NCBI GenBank assembly: GCA_964555355.1
Contig: CAZKRY010000013.1
Span: 1-64,000 of the forward strand
Direction of reading: 5' to 3'
From: CAIKBL01 sp964555355
GTDB lineage: Bacteria; Pseudomonadota; Gammaproteobacteria; Ga0077536
DNA length: 64,000 nucleotides
Shown here: positions 7,424 to 16,141 of the stretch, piece by piece
Layout of the letters: each line of letters starts with the position of its first letter
How positions within the stretch are numbered: the stretch's first letter is position 1
Notes under the pieces: model-generated
Seen by the model: the letters and a program-made list of their open reading frames with translations, nothing else
What the model was told of the DNA's origin: nothing
Database searches by the model: none
Translations under genes and position numbers: made by a program

Positions 7424-8833
7424 CTAAAGGGTATCGGTGGCGAGCCGACTGTGCCGGTAGGAATAAACGAAGTAAAACACGACTCCAAGCACCAGCCAGA
7501 CCAAGAAGCGCCACCAGGTAATCGCGGGCAAAAAGCCCATCAGTGCACCACAGGACAAGACGCCGCCAATCGGAATGAGTGGGTGCCACGGCGCTTTGAA
7601 GGGGCGGTGCAGAGTCGGCTGCGTATAGCGCAGCACCAGCACGCCTAAACACATCATGACGAATGCGAACAGCGTGCCGATATTGACGAGCTCCGCCAAT
7701 TCACCAAGCGGTACGAAGCCCGCGAAAAGCGCGCATACCACGCCGCAGAAGACAATCGAAGTCACCGGCGTTTGAGTGCGCCGATTGATCGCGCCAAACA
7801 TCGGTGGCATCAGGCCATCGCGCGACATCGCGAAAATAATCCGGGTTAATCCGTAGTACAGCACCAGCATCACGGTGATAAGACCGGCGATGACGCCCAC
7901 CGCCACCAACCCCGACGCCCAGCGGTGGCCGAGCAACTCCAGCGCATGCGCAACCGGCGACGACACATTGAGCTCTTTATACGAAACAACGCCGGTCAGC
8001 ACTGCTGCAACTAGGATGTACACCACTGTGCAGATCGCGAGTGATGAGAGAATACCAATCGGCAGATCGCGTTGCGGATCGCGTGCTTCTTCCGCCGCGG
8101 TGGTTACCGCGTCAAAGCCGATATAAGCAAAGAACACCAATGCCGCACCGGCCAGCACCCCGACGGTGTGTCCGCCTTCTGTCCGTTCAAACCAACCGAA
8201 GGGCATGAACGGTGACCAATTAGCGAGGTTAACGTCGCCAAATGCCGCGAATAGAAAAATTCCAATCGTGATGAGCTTGATGGCGACCATCACCGCATTC
8301 AACCGCGCGCTCTCTTTGGCACCCATGATCAGCATCCCCATCAACGCCAAAATGACCACGATGGCGGGGAGATTCATGATGCCGCCCTTAGCCGGCGCCG
8401 CCGTTAATGCATGCGGTAATTCGATCCCGACGGCTTTTAGCGCATTGAGGAAGTAGCCCGACCAGCCGTTCGCGACGGCCGCCACCGACATGCCGTACTC
8501 GAGCAATAAATTCCAGCCGATGATCCACGCGATAAGTTCGCCGAAAGCCGAATAGCTATAGCCGTAGGCGCTGCCGCAACCGCCAAGACTACCGGCAAGT
8601 TCGGCGTACGACAGTGCCGCGAAGGCGCACGCGATACCGGCAATGACAAAGGATAGGATGACGGCGGGCCCCGCTTGGGTGGCAGCCGCGATCCCGGTCA
8701 GAACAAAAATGCCGGTGCCGATGATGGCACCGATGCCAAGCAAGGTAAGGTCGAGAGCCGAGAGGCAGCGCTTCAGTCCGCTGTTCGCAAAATGGTCGTG
8801 GTTAAGCGTACGAGTGCGAAACAACTGTTTCAT
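7424..8833 (-). CDS. APC family amino acid permease
   Basis: An integral membrane protein of 469 residues with about 12 hydrophobic segments. The hallmark GIGAIIGTGIFVLTG near residue 35 is the unwound TM1 of APC transporters, and YAELAGSLGGCGSAYGYSY follows in TM2-3. The C-terminal half resembles the CAT/YfnA subgroup (basic or broad-range amino acid carriers; FFAYIGFDAVTTAAEEARDP and RDLPIGILSSLAICTVVYIL). It imports amino acids across the inner membrane by proton coupling or exchange. It is divergent from the acyl-CoA synthetase gene with 126 bases between starts. The specific substrate is not determined. Confidence 0.9.
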   Translation of the reverse strand: MKQLFRTRTLNHDHFANSGLKRCLSALDLTLLGIGAIIGTGIFVLTGIAAATQAGPAVILSFVIAGIACAFAALSYAELAGSLGGCGSAYGYSYSAFGELIAWIIGWNLLLEYGMSVAAVANGWSGYFLNALKAVGIELPHALTAAPAKGGIMNLPAIVVILALMGMLIMGAKESARLNAVMVAIKLITIGIFLFAAFGDVNLANWSPFMPFGWFERTEGGHTVGVLAGAALVFFAYIGFDAVTTAAEEARDPQRDLPIGILSSLAICTVVYILVAAVLTGVVSYKELNVSSPVAHALELLGHRWASGLVAVGVIAGLITVMLVLYYGLTRIIFAMSRDGLMPPMFGAINRRTQTPVTSIVFCGVVCALFAGFVPLGELAELVNIGTLFAFVMMCLGVLVLRYTQPTLHRPFKAPWHPLIPIGGVLSCGALMGFLPAITWWRFLVWLVLGVVFYFVYSYRHSRLATDTL

Positions 8834-8959
8834 CGGCTGCCTTTGTTAGAAGTCGCGACGCCCGACAGTATACGGAAATGGGACGCCGGCCAAGTCAACC
8901 CCGCAAACTCGGCGGGCCGCTCGGTATACTGGCGCCTTGCCAACTACACCCAAATTGCG

Positions 8960-10498
8960 ATGTACCTAACCCAAGTAATAGACCGTGCGGTTCAACTCAA
9001 AGCACGCCATACGGCCATCGTGCACGGCGAGCGCCGAGTCACGTGGGGAGAATTTCGAGATCGCGTCGCGCGCTGCGCACAGGTACTCAAGGCGCAGGGC
9101 TTGGGTGTGGGAGATCGCGTGGCCATCTTGGCGGATAACGGGCTGCCGTATTTTGATCTGCATTTCGCCGCGAGTTGGGCCGGGGGCGTGATGGTCCCGC
9201 TCAACACCCGGTTGGCGGAAGCTGAGCTCACCTACATTCTGAATGACTGCGGGGCGAAAATTTTGTTGCTAGGTGCGGAATACGCGACGCTGCGCGGTGC
9301 GATCGAGGCCGCGTGTCCGCATCTGCGCACGATTATCACGCTGGATTGCGGTCCCTCTGCGCTTGATTACGAAACCTTGCTCGCCGCGGCGACGCCGGCG
9401 CCGGATGCACGTCGATCCGGCCAAGATCTCTACGCCATCATTTACACCGGGGGTACCACCGGACGTCCGAAAGGCGTGGCGTCATCGCACGCAAACTTGA
9501 TTTACAACACGCTCGCCATCACCCCACTCAACGAGTTCTCGGAAGATATTGTTTATTTGCACAACTCACCGTTATTCCATAGCTCGGGCGTATCCCGCTT
9601 ACTTGCGGTCATGAGTTGCATGGCGACCAATATCATTTTGCCGCGTTTCGAACCGGCGGCAGTCTTGAAGGCCATCGAAACCCACCGCATCACGCACATT
9701 ATTTTGGTGCCGACGATGCTGAATCGGCTGCTTAACGCACCCGAGTTCGCGCGCACCGATATCAGTAGCCTCACCCACTGCGTTTACGGCGCTTCGCCCA
9801 TGCCGGAAGCGCTGATTCGACGTGCCTTGGAAGTCATGCCGAAGGTGCGACTCACCCAATCGTACGGCATGACCGAACTTTCGCCGGCCGCTACCTTCTT
9901 GCCATTCAAGTATCACGTTCTAGATGGACCTTTCGCCGGCAAAATCAAATCGATTGGGCGGGCGATCGTGACGGCGGAAATTCGCATCGCCAACGATCAA
10001 GATGTGGAAGTGGCACGCGGCCAGATCGGCGAAATTCAAATTCGTGGGCCGATGGTCATGCAGGGTTACTGGCAGCAACCGGAATTGACCGCGCACACAC
10101 TCCGCGGCGGTTGGATGCACACAGGTGACGCCGGTTATATGGATGACGAAGGATTTATTTTCCTAGTTGATCGCATCAAAGACATGATTATCACCGGCGG
10201 CGAGAACGTCTATTCCGCGGAAGTCGAAAACGCGATCCACGAGCACCCCAAAGTCCGCGAATGCGCGGTGATTGGATTGCCGCATCCGGATTTCGTCGAA
10301 ACCGTGCACGCGATTGTCGTGCCGCATGAAGGTGTCACCCTGACCGCGGAAGAAATCATCAAACACTGCCGGGGGTCGATCGCCGGTTACAAGTGTCCGC
10401 GCAGTGTGGACATCAGAACGGCATCCTTGCCGCTGTCCGGTATGAATAAAGTCTTGAAAACAGAACTACGCAAGGAGGCGATGGCGAATAGAGCGTAG
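8960..10498 (+). CDS. acyl-CoA synthetase (AMP-binding, class I adenylating)
   Basis: A ligase of 512 residues that activates a carboxylic acid to acyl-AMP and then acyl-CoA. Visible motifs are the P-loop AIIYTGGTTGRPKGVASSH (residue ~165), YGMTELSPAAT (A5), WMHTGDAGYMDDEGFI (A7), DRIKDMIITGGENVYSAEVE (A8), and the catalytic lysine in LPLSGMNKVLKTELR near the C-terminus. The start at 8960 (MYLTQVIDRAVQLKARHT) fits the family. A much longer upstream extension runs through the divergent permease gene and is rejected. The type resembles medium/long-chain or aryl-acid ligases; the substrate is not evident. Palindromic repeats follow the stop. Confidence 0.88.
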   Translation: MYLTQVIDRAVQLKARHTAIVHGERRVTWGEFRDRVARCAQVLKAQGLGVGDRVAILADNGLPYFDLHFAASWAGGVMVPLNTRLAEAELTYILNDCGAKILLLGAEYATLRGAIEAACPHLRTIITLDCGPSALDYETLLAAATPAPDARRSGQDLYAIIYTGGTTGRPKGVASSHANLIYNTLAITPLNEFSEDIVYLHNSPLFHSSGVSRLLAVMSCMATNIILPRFEPAAVLKAIETHRITHIILVPTMLNRLLNAPEFARTDISSLTHCVYGASPMPEALIRRALEVMPKVRLTQSYGMTELSPAATFLPFKYHVLDGPFAGKIKSIGRAIVTAEIRIANDQDVEVARGQIGEIQIRGPMVMQGYWQQPELTAHTLRGGWMHTGDAGYMDDEGFIFLVDRIKDMIITGGENVYSAEVENAIHEHPKVRECAVIGLPHPDFVETVHAIVVPHEGVTLTAEEIIKHCRGSIAGYKCPRSVDIRTASLPLSGMNKVLKTELRKEAMANRA

Positions 10499-10513
10499 TG
10501 CGTCGATGCGCTG

Positions 10514-10608
10514 CCCCTCACCCGGCGCTACGCGCCGACCTCTCCCGGTGGGAGAGGTTATCTGGAATCAACCTCTCCCGCAGGCGGGAGAGGGTAGGAT
10601 GAGGGTCC
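10514..10608. repeat. intergenic palindrome cluster
   Basis: Compound repeat between two convergent genes: CCCCTCACCCGGCGCTACGC with its GCGCCG arm, then CCTCTCCCGGTGGGAGAGG, then CCTCTCCCGCAGGCGGGAGAGG with a GTAGGATGAGGGTCCTC tail. It is the composite form of the hairpin seen at 6284 and recurs at 28260 and 57813. Confidence 0.8.
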
Positions 10609-10612
10609 TCAC

Positions 10613-11887
10613 TCAATCCACCACCTTTTTCGCCGTGCCAAACAGTAACCACACCATCGCGCCAAAAATATTGACTGCCGCCGCGAGTACAAACGCCGAG
10701 GTGTAAGAACCTGTGGTATCGACGAGCCAACCGGTGACCGCGACGCCGATTACACCCGGCACCGTGCCGGCCGTATTGGTGATCCCCATCAACACGTCCG
10801 CGTAGCGCGGCGCGATCTCTAAATGGTTCGGTAAAAAGCCGGCCCAGGTTAGCGCAAGTGTGCCCAGTGCACCACACATGAGTCCAAACGCGACATTGGC
10901 CGACGTGACATCGCGCGCCGCCAGCATAAAGACGGCGGCACCAACCAATCCGGTGATCTGCATGACCTTGCGCACCAAGGTCAAATCGACGCCGGACTTC
11001 ACCAGCTTATCCGCAAGCCAGCCGGCCGACGTGCCGACAATAAACATCGTGAGCCAGGGGCCCGCCGAATAGAGCCCGGATTTCGCGATGCTCAAATGCA
11101 GCACTTTGTGGAAATAGCTCGGCAGCCACGCGAGCAGCATGTAGAACACCCAGTTCGTGCATAGGTGATTGATGATGAGCGCAACCACGGGTGGGGCGGT
11201 TAGCAGTTTGCGCCACGGGATCTCGGTTTTTTCTTTTTCCGGGGGCGAGTGCGCTTCCAGCAACGCACGTTCGGCCGCCGAGATCCGCGGGTGATCGGCG
11301 GGTTTGTCGTACGCCAACGGAAACCATAGCGCGCACCACAAGACGCCAATGGCGCCAAACACGTAGAACACCATCGGCCAGCCGTAGTGTTCGATGATGA
11401 GACCGGTGGTGGTCAGCGCGAGCAGCGTGCCCAGCGGGATCCCGGCAATGGTTAGTGAGACCGCGCGCGAACGTTCTTCGGTCGGCACCCAACGTCCATA
11501 GAGGTTATAGATCGCGGGAAAGGTGGCGGCTTCGCCGGCGCCCATCGCGATTCGTGCGGCAAATAGCATGACGAGCGAAATCGCGCCGGCTGGTGGCGTC
11601 AAGATGGTCCACAGCGACCACCACAGTACGGCATAACCCAACACGCGCTTTCCACCTAAGCGATTGGCAAGCCATCCGCTTGGCGGCATGAACAGCATGT
11701 AGCCGATGAAAAAGGATGAGAGCACGTAGCCTTTGACGCGTTCGCTCCAGCCATAATGCTCCTGCATCGCGATGACCGCGACCGAGATGTTGACGCGATC
11801 GATGTAACAAACAAACACCGCGAGAATGCACAGCAGTACCAGTTTGTAACGCTCGGGCGCGCCGTTCGTTGAGACGGTTTGAGTCAT
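10613..11887 (-). CDS. MFS transporter, anion:cation symporter type
   Basis: A carrier of 424 residues with about 12 transmembrane segments. It begins RYKLVLLCILAVFVCYIDRV, and YIDRVNISVAVIAM in TM1 is the hallmark of the ACS subfamily (ExuT, GarP, phthalate and 4-hydroxyphenylacetate permeases). The loop GWLANRLGGKRVLGYAVLWW is the MFS motif A, and GAGEAATFPAIYNLYGRWVP is typical of ACS members. Organic anions such as sugar acids or aromatic acids are the usual substrates. The ATG at 11887 (MTQTVSTNG) has AGAAG upstream; the 39-codon upstream extension lacks family similarity. It is divergent from the luciferase-like pair, which may process the imported compound. Confidence 0.88.
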   Translation of the reverse strand: MTQTVSTNGAPERYKLVLLCILAVFVCYIDRVNISVAVIAMQEHYGWSERVKGYVLSSFFIGYMLFMPPSGWLANRLGGKRVLGYAVLWWSLWTILTPPAGAISLVMLFAARIAMGAGEAATFPAIYNLYGRWVPTEERSRAVSLTIAGIPLGTLLALTTTGLIIEHYGWPMVFYVFGAIGVLWCALWFPLAYDKPADHPRISAAERALLEAHSPPEKEKTEIPWRKLLTAPPVVALIINHLCTNWVFYMLLAWLPSYFHKVLHLSIAKSGLYSAGPWLTMFIVGTSAGWLADKLVKSGVDLTLVRKVMQITGLVGAAVFMLAARDVTSANVAFGLMCGALGTLALTWAGFLPNHLEIAPRYADVLMGITNTAGTVPGVIGVAVTGWLVDTTGSYTSAFVLAAAVNIFGAMVWLLFGTAKKVVD

Positions 11888-12064
11888 AATTTCTTCTGGT
11901 GATGTTCTCTGGTGGCCGCCGACGGTTTTGTCGTTATCGCGCTGCGGGGCGCCCGGCAATGAACGCATAAAGCACGGGCTTCGCGCAATCGTGCAGTGCG
12001 CCAAAGGCTTTCGGCCTTGCTTGGCTTCGCATATCTTGCAGCACTAGCGAGGTGAACCACGGTC

Positions 12065-13126
12065 ATGAAAATCGAAACCATGTTGCCGCTCGGGCGGGCA
12101 GATTCCGGACTCAAAGTACAAGACGGCACGGTGGACGTGCGCGAAGTGTCGCGGGACACGGCCAAGGTCGCCGCGCTCGGCTTTGACGGGATCGCGATCC
12201 AGGACAACAAAGAAGACCCTTATGTCATCGCGACGCTCGCTCTGCAGGCGAATGATCGGTTGCGGGTCGCAACCTCGGTCGCGATCGCCTTCCCGCGCAG
12301 TCCGATGGTGACCGCGACCACCGCGTGGAGCCTCGCGCGCCTCTCGAGAGGGCGCTTTGTGTTGGGCCTCGGGAGCCAAGTCAAAGGCCATATCGAGCGG
12401 CGTTTTGGCTTTAAGTGGTCAGCACCCGGCCCTTGGATGCGCGACTATCTGCAGGCAGTGCGCGATTGTTGGAGCGCGTGGCAGGCGGGACGACCGGTCA
12501 ATCACGCAAGTCGGCATTACACCCTCAATCTCAATGTGCCTATCTTCACTCCGGCGCCGCTCGACTGCGGGCCGATCCCGCTGCATCTCGCGGCGGTCAA
12601 TCCGTATATGTGTGGCGTTGCTGGCGAACTCGCCGACGGTTTGCGCGTGCATCCGATCTGCACGCCGCATTACATCGATCAGGTCATCCTGCCCGCCGTG
12701 CGTCAAGGTGCGGCGCGTACCGGGCGTGATCTGCAAAACTTCGAAATTGCCGTCAAACCACTCGTTGCCACCGCGCCGGATGCCGCATCGCTCGCCGCGA
12801 AAGTCGAAGAACTGCGCGGGCGCGTTGCTTTTTATGGTTCGACGCCGGCATACGCCGCGCCGCTCGAAGCGCATGGCTTGGGCGAGCTCGCCCGCAAGCT
12901 CAATCAGTACTCACGCGAACAACGTTGGCAAGAAATGCCGGCGCTTATCACGGACGAGGTGTTGCACGAGTATGTGACCATTGGCACGTACGATGAAATC
13001 GTGCCAAAGCTCCGCGCGCGTTTCGCGCAACTCGCGAATGTCATGGAATTCTCCATTCCGGTGCCGGACGCCGCGAGCGAAGATACATTGCGTAGGATGG
13101 TCACGGAGCTTCGTGATGCGCGTTGA
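12065..13126 (+). CDS. LLM-class oxidoreductase, first of a tandem pair
   Basis: A protein of 353 residues with a luciferase-like TIM barrel: MKIETMLPLG, then GFDGIAIQDNKEDPYVIATL, the ATSVAIAFPRSPMVTATTAW strand 3 block, SRGRFVLGLGSQVKGHIERR and PIPLHLAAVNPYMCGVAGEL. It belongs to the subgroup often annotated as TIGR03617 F420-dependent enzymes. F420 use is unproven here because no F420 synthesis gene is in the window. The stop overlaps the next gene by 11 bases. About half of the residues appear identical to the second paralogue by eye, so the pair arose by tandem duplication and may form a heteromer or act on related substrates. Confidence 0.85.
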   Translation: MKIETMLPLGRADSGLKVQDGTVDVREVSRDTAKVAALGFDGIAIQDNKEDPYVIATLALQANDRLRVATSVAIAFPRSPMVTATTAWSLARLSRGRFVLGLGSQVKGHIERRFGFKWSAPGPWMRDYLQAVRDCWSAWQAGRPVNHASRHYTLNLNVPIFTPAPLDCGPIPLHLAAVNPYMCGVAGELADGLRVHPICTPHYIDQVILPAVRQGAARTGRDLQNFEIAVKPLVATAPDAASLAAKVEELRGRVAFYGSTPAYAAPLEAHGLGELARKLNQYSREQRWQEMPALITDEVLHEYVTIGTYDEIVPKLRARFAQLANVMEFSIPVPDAASEDTLRRMVTELRDAR

Positions 13127-14174
13127 AACTTTATTGCCGCTCGGCAAAGTTGACCCCGGTCTGCGTGCGCCGGAAGTTCCGCTCGATCTTCACCGCGTGA
13201 TGGATGATGCCCGCCTAGTCGAACGTTTGGGATATGACGGGTTGATGGTCGAAGACACCAAAACCGATCCGTTTATTGTGATGGCGCTCGCCGCGCAAGC
13301 CACGCAAACGTTGCGGCTCGGCACGGCGGTCGCAATCGCGTTTCCGCGGAGTCCAACGGTCATGGCGATGACGGCATGGACCTTGGCGAAGCTTTCACGA
13401 GGCCGCTTCACGCTAGGACTCGGCTCACAAGTCAAAGGTCATATCGAACGGCGCTATGGCATGCGCTGGTCGGCACCCGGACCCTGGCTGCGCGAATATA
13501 TTTTGGCTTTGCGTGCGCTGTGGCAGGCGTGGCAGACCGGCGGCAAGCTCGATTTCCAAGGCGCGCACTACCGGCTCAACTTACTCGTGCCGCTGTTTAC
13601 CCCAGAGCCAATCGAACATCCGGACATTCCGATCCATGTGGCGGCGGTCAACGCCTATATGTGCCAAGTAGCGGGTGAAGTCGCGGATGGCGTGCGGCCT
13701 CACCCGGTGTGCACGGCCGACTATATCCGGGGGGTCATGCTGCCGGCGGTGCGGCGCGGTGCGGCGCGTGCCGGGCGCGATCTTGCCGGGTTCGCGGTTT
13801 CCATCAAGCCATTACTCGCCACGGCGCCGGATGCCGCTGGCTTGGAAGCTCGAATCCGCGACGTTCGCGCCAGAGTCGCGTTTTATGCGGCTACCCCGGC
13901 GTATCAGGCTTGTTTCGACGCACACGGCCTGACCGATTTGGCGGTCGAGCTACAAGCGCTATCGCGCGCACAGGCTTGGGAGGAAATGCCGGGACGCATC
14001 TCGGATGAGGTGCTGCATCTCTACGCGACAGTCGGTACCTACGACGAAATCGTCCCCAAATTACAGACGCGTTACGGCGCGCTCGTCACACATGCCGAAT
14101 TTAGTATTCCGATCGCGAGTCGGCGGGATGAAGAAACACTCGCGCGGATGGTGGAAGCGTTGCGCGCGGGTTAG
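13116..14174 (+). CDS. LLM-class oxidoreductase, second of a tandem pair
   Basis: A protein of 352 residues and close paralogue of the upstream gene (MRVETLLPLGKVDPGL; GTAVAIAFPRSPTVMAMTAW; SRGRFTLGLGSQVKGHIERR; PIHVAAVNAYMCQVAGEVAD). The true start is the ATG at 13116, overlapping the preceding stop by 11 bases, as expected for translational coupling. The longer frame beginning at 12981 is an artefact of overlapping frames. An acetoacetate decarboxylase-family gene starts 37 bases after the stop, so the three are likely one transcript. A flavin-dependent oxidation of an imported organic acid is an inference from context only. Confidence 0.85.
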   Translation: MRVETLLPLGKVDPGLRAPEVPLDLHRVMDDARLVERLGYDGLMVEDTKTDPFIVMALAAQATQTLRLGTAVAIAFPRSPTVMAMTAWTLAKLSRGRFTLGLGSQVKGHIERRYGMRWSAPGPWLREYILALRALWQAWQTGGKLDFQGAHYRLNLLVPLFTPEPIEHPDIPIHVAAVNAYMCQVAGEVADGVRPHPVCTADYIRGVMLPAVRRGAARAGRDLAGFAVSIKPLLATAPDAAGLEARIRDVRARVAFYAATPAYQACFDAHGLTDLAVELQALSRAQAWEEMPGRISDEVLHLYATVGTYDEIVPKLQTRYGALVTHAEFSIPIASRRDEETLARMVEALRAG

Positions 14175-14211
14175 GATCGCGCATCGGTCGATCTCAAACG
14201 AGGAACCAATC

Positions 14212-14976
14212 ATGGATGCACGCGTTGTGAAAAAGCCCGCCGTGAAATCATTTAAATCTCCGTTCGGTTACTCGATGCCGCACCTCTCACCGCTGTATAC
14301 GCCACCGCCGTATGAGTACCGCGATGCGTATTCGATGATGATCCGCTTTCGGACCGATCCCAAAGTGCTCGCCAATTACGTCCCGAAACCGTTGGTGGCC
14401 GATCCGCAGGGCACGATGTTTGTCACCATCAGCCGGTTTTTCACCGCCGGTTTTGGTACCTACCACGAAATCCTGCTGGCGGCGCACGCCAAGTTCAAAG
14501 GCCGCGCGGTTAATTTTCCGCTGTCGCTGGTGCTCGATAATGACATCGCGATCTGCGGCGGGCGGGAGATCTGGGGTTTTCCTAAAAAGTACGGGCGCGT
14601 CACGCTTCAAGATCGCGACGGTGTCATGGTTGGCACCGCTGAGCGCGGTGGGTTGCCGCTAGTGCGCGGTGCGATGGAGATTGGGCCGCTATGCCAGGCC
14701 GAGGAAATGGGCGGCAGCGTGGAATACATTCAGCTCAAAATGGTGCCATCCGTCAAAAACGGTGCCCCGCCCGAAGTCATGCAACTCGCGTCGACAACGC
14801 TACAGAACGTCAATGTCAAACAGGTGTACAAGGGCGCGGCGACACTCGAATTTTTCCCATCCCCAGTCGATAGATTCTGCGATATCCCGATTAAATCGGT
14901 GCTCGGCGGATTTTTGTATACGGCAGATCTAACCCTCGGCGATGGCGAGGTCGTGCATAACTACTTGGAACAGTGA
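14212..14976 (+). CDS. acetoacetate decarboxylase family protein
   Basis: A protein of 254 residues of the acetoacetate decarboxylase fold. The block GGREIWGFPKKYGRV (residues ~118-132) carries the adjacent lysines of which one forms the Schiff base in true decarboxylases. The NFPLSLVLDNDIAI and EIGPLCQAEEMGG segments also fit. Relatives include decarboxylases, cyclases and dehydratases that use the same lysine, so the reaction on this substrate (beta-keto acid or otherwise) remains open. GAGGAA lies 7 bases before the ATG. It is the last gene of the luciferase-like tandem operon, which suggests a short catabolic route. No thiolase or CoA-transferase for acetoacetate is in the same unit. Confidence 0.85.
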   Translation: MDARVVKKPAVKSFKSPFGYSMPHLSPLYTPPPYEYRDAYSMMIRFRTDPKVLANYVPKPLVADPQGTMFVTISRFFTAGFGTYHEILLAAHAKFKGRAVNFPLSLVLDNDIAICGGREIWGFPKKYGRVTLQDRDGVMVGTAERGGLPLVRGAMEIGPLCQAEEMGGSVEYIQLKMVPSVKNGAPPEVMQLASTTLQNVNVKQVYKGAATLEFFPSPVDRFCDIPIKSVLGGFLYTADLTLGDGEVVHNYLEQ

Positions 14977-15051
14977 TCGAACGCAGGTAGCGCTTATCTG
15001 CGCGCGGTGACAATTAGCTCGTCACTTTTTTTTAAAGCAGTTGGAGTTTTT

Positions 15052-15381
15052 ATGAATCAGAACAGACGTACTTTTTTTAAACAAAGCCTTGGCGTGGTGG
15101 CCAGCGTGTCAGTCGCGCAATTACTCGCCAATCGCATCGCCTTTGCGGCCGACATGCCGCATGTGGACGAAAATAGCGCACAGGCGAGTGGCCTTGGTTA
15201 TAAGCACGATGCGACTACCGTGGATGCCGCCAAGTACACGCGTTACCAAGCCGGGCAGGCCTGCGCCGGCTGCGCACTTTACCAAGGCACACCGGATGCG
15301 GAATGGGGGGGGTGCGGGATTTTCGCGGGTCAAGCCGTGTCCGCCAAGGGTTGGTGCAGCGCCTTCGCGCCGAAAGCGTAA
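15052..15381 (+). CDS. high-potential iron-sulfur protein (HiPIP) with Tat signal
   Basis: A precursor of 109 residues. NRRTFFKQSLGVVASVSVAQ is a twin-arginine signal, processed after AFA (about residue 33). The mature protein has the four cysteine ligands of a HiPIP [4Fe-4S] cluster: CAGCALYQG, then GGCGIFAG, then GWCSAFAPK. HiPIPs carry electrons in the periplasm from the bc1 complex to oxidases, reductases or photosynthetic centres. The start is the ATG at 52 within the row beginning 15001; 15 earlier codons are not signal-like. A perfect 40-base palindrome follows the stop. Confidence 0.92.
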   Translation: MNQNRRTFFKQSLGVVASVSVAQLLANRIAFAADMPHVDENSAQASGLGYKHDATTVDAAKYTRYQAGQACAGCALYQGTPDAEWGGCGIFAGQAVSAKGWCSAFAPKA

Positions 15382-15386
15382 AAACG

Positions 15387-15426
15387 GCCGGCGAGCGAAG
15401 GCCGCGCGCGGCCTTCGCTCGCCGGC
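15387..15426. terminator. perfect 40-base palindrome after the HiPIP gene
   Basis: An exact inverted repeat with arms GCCGGCGAGCGAAGGCCGCG and its complement and no spacer, starting 6 bases after the HiPIP stop. As RNA it gives an 18-bp GC-rich stem with a tetraloop. There is no T-run on the plus side, but an AAAA precedes it, giving a U tract for minus-strand transcripts. It may work as a terminator or mRNA stabiliser. Confidence 0.6.
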
Positions 15427-15458
15427 GCTTAACTTAACCAAACGCTGAGCATCCGCTC

Positions 15459-15830
15459 GTGCCGCCGGCGGCAAACTTGCCTTACTGTTGGACCCTCTTG
15501 TTGCTCACCGCGAGCAATGTCTTTATGACCTTCGCCTGGTACGGCCATCTCAAACATCTCAATCATAAGCCCTGGGTCATCGCCGCCTTGGCGAGTTGGG
15601 GGATCGCGTTATTCGAATACCTGCTGCAAGTTCCCGCGAATCGTATTGGGCATCAGGTCATGAATATCGGCCAGCTTAAAATCCTGCAGGAAGTCATCAC
15701 ACTTAGTGTGTTTGTGCCATTTTCGATTTTCTATTTGCGCGAACGTCTAACGCTCGACTATCTATGGGCGGGTTTATGTATCCTAGGCGCGGTATTTTTC
15801 TTGTTTCGCGCGAAGCTCGTGGGGAGCTAG
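15459..15830 (+). CDS. DMT family membrane protein (DUF486)
   Basis: A protein of 123 residues with four hydrophobic segments, as in half-size drug/metabolite transporter-like proteins: WTLLLLTASNVFMTFAWYGH, AALASWGIALFEYLL, ILQEVITLSVFVPFSIFYL and LWAGLCILGAVFFLFRA. Family members resemble EmrE-type small transporters but have no assigned substrate. The frame opens with GTG at 15459 without a strong ribosome site; a TTG six codons later is an alternative. It ends 10 bases before the cupin gene and the two may be cotranscribed. Confidence 0.8.
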   Translation: MPPAANLPYCWTLLLLTASNVFMTFAWYGHLKHLNHKPWVIAALASWGIALFEYLLQVPANRIGHQVMNIGQLKILQEVITLSVFVPFSIFYLRERLTLDYLWAGLCILGAVFFLFRAKLVGS

Positions 15831-15840
15831 GAGGAGCAGC

Positions 15841-16128
15841 ATGGCAAGACCGGAAGCGACGGCCACGATTCAAGTGGATAACGACATCGTCCGGGTAACC
15901 GAATGGCGCTTCGCGCCCGGTGCCGAAACCGGCTGGCATCGCCACGCCTTTGATTATGTGGTGGTGCCGATTACCGATGGTACGCTGCGGCTCGAGACGC
16001 TGCAGGGCAACGTTGACGCGGAACTAAAGCTTGGCCAGTCGTATAGCCGCAACGTTGGAGTGGAGCACAACGTGGTCAATGCGGGGCCGCACGAACTCGC
16101 ATTCATTGAAGTTGAACTAAAGCGTTGA
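15841..16128 (+). CDS. small cupin-domain protein
   Basis: A single cupin barrel of 95 residues. The metal-binding first motif is readable as GAETGWHRHAFDYVVVPITD with two histidines (WHRH), and the second motif region has SRNVGVEHNVVNAG with its histidine. Such mini-cupins bind a divalent metal and may be dioxygenases, isomerases or sensors. A strong GGAGGAGC sits 4-11 bases upstream of the ATG. Substrate unknown. It is placed between a DMT-like membrane protein and a Nudix hydrolase, all on the plus strand with short gaps. Confidence 0.8.
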   Translation: MARPEATATIQVDNDIVRVTEWRFAPGAETGWHRHAFDYVVVPITDGTLRLETLQGNVDAELKLGQSYSRNVGVEHNVVNAGPHELAFIEVELKR

Positions 16129-16141
16129 GCACCGCGCCTCG

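Noticed and set aside
8675..8959. 95-residue N-terminal extension of the acyl-CoA synthetase
   Set aside because: It overlaps the divergent permease coding sequence and shows no family similarity.
12981..13115. Earlier start for the second luciferase-like paralogue
   Set aside because: The extension is a shadow frame of the first paralogue; similarity between the two proteins starts at the ATG at 13116.
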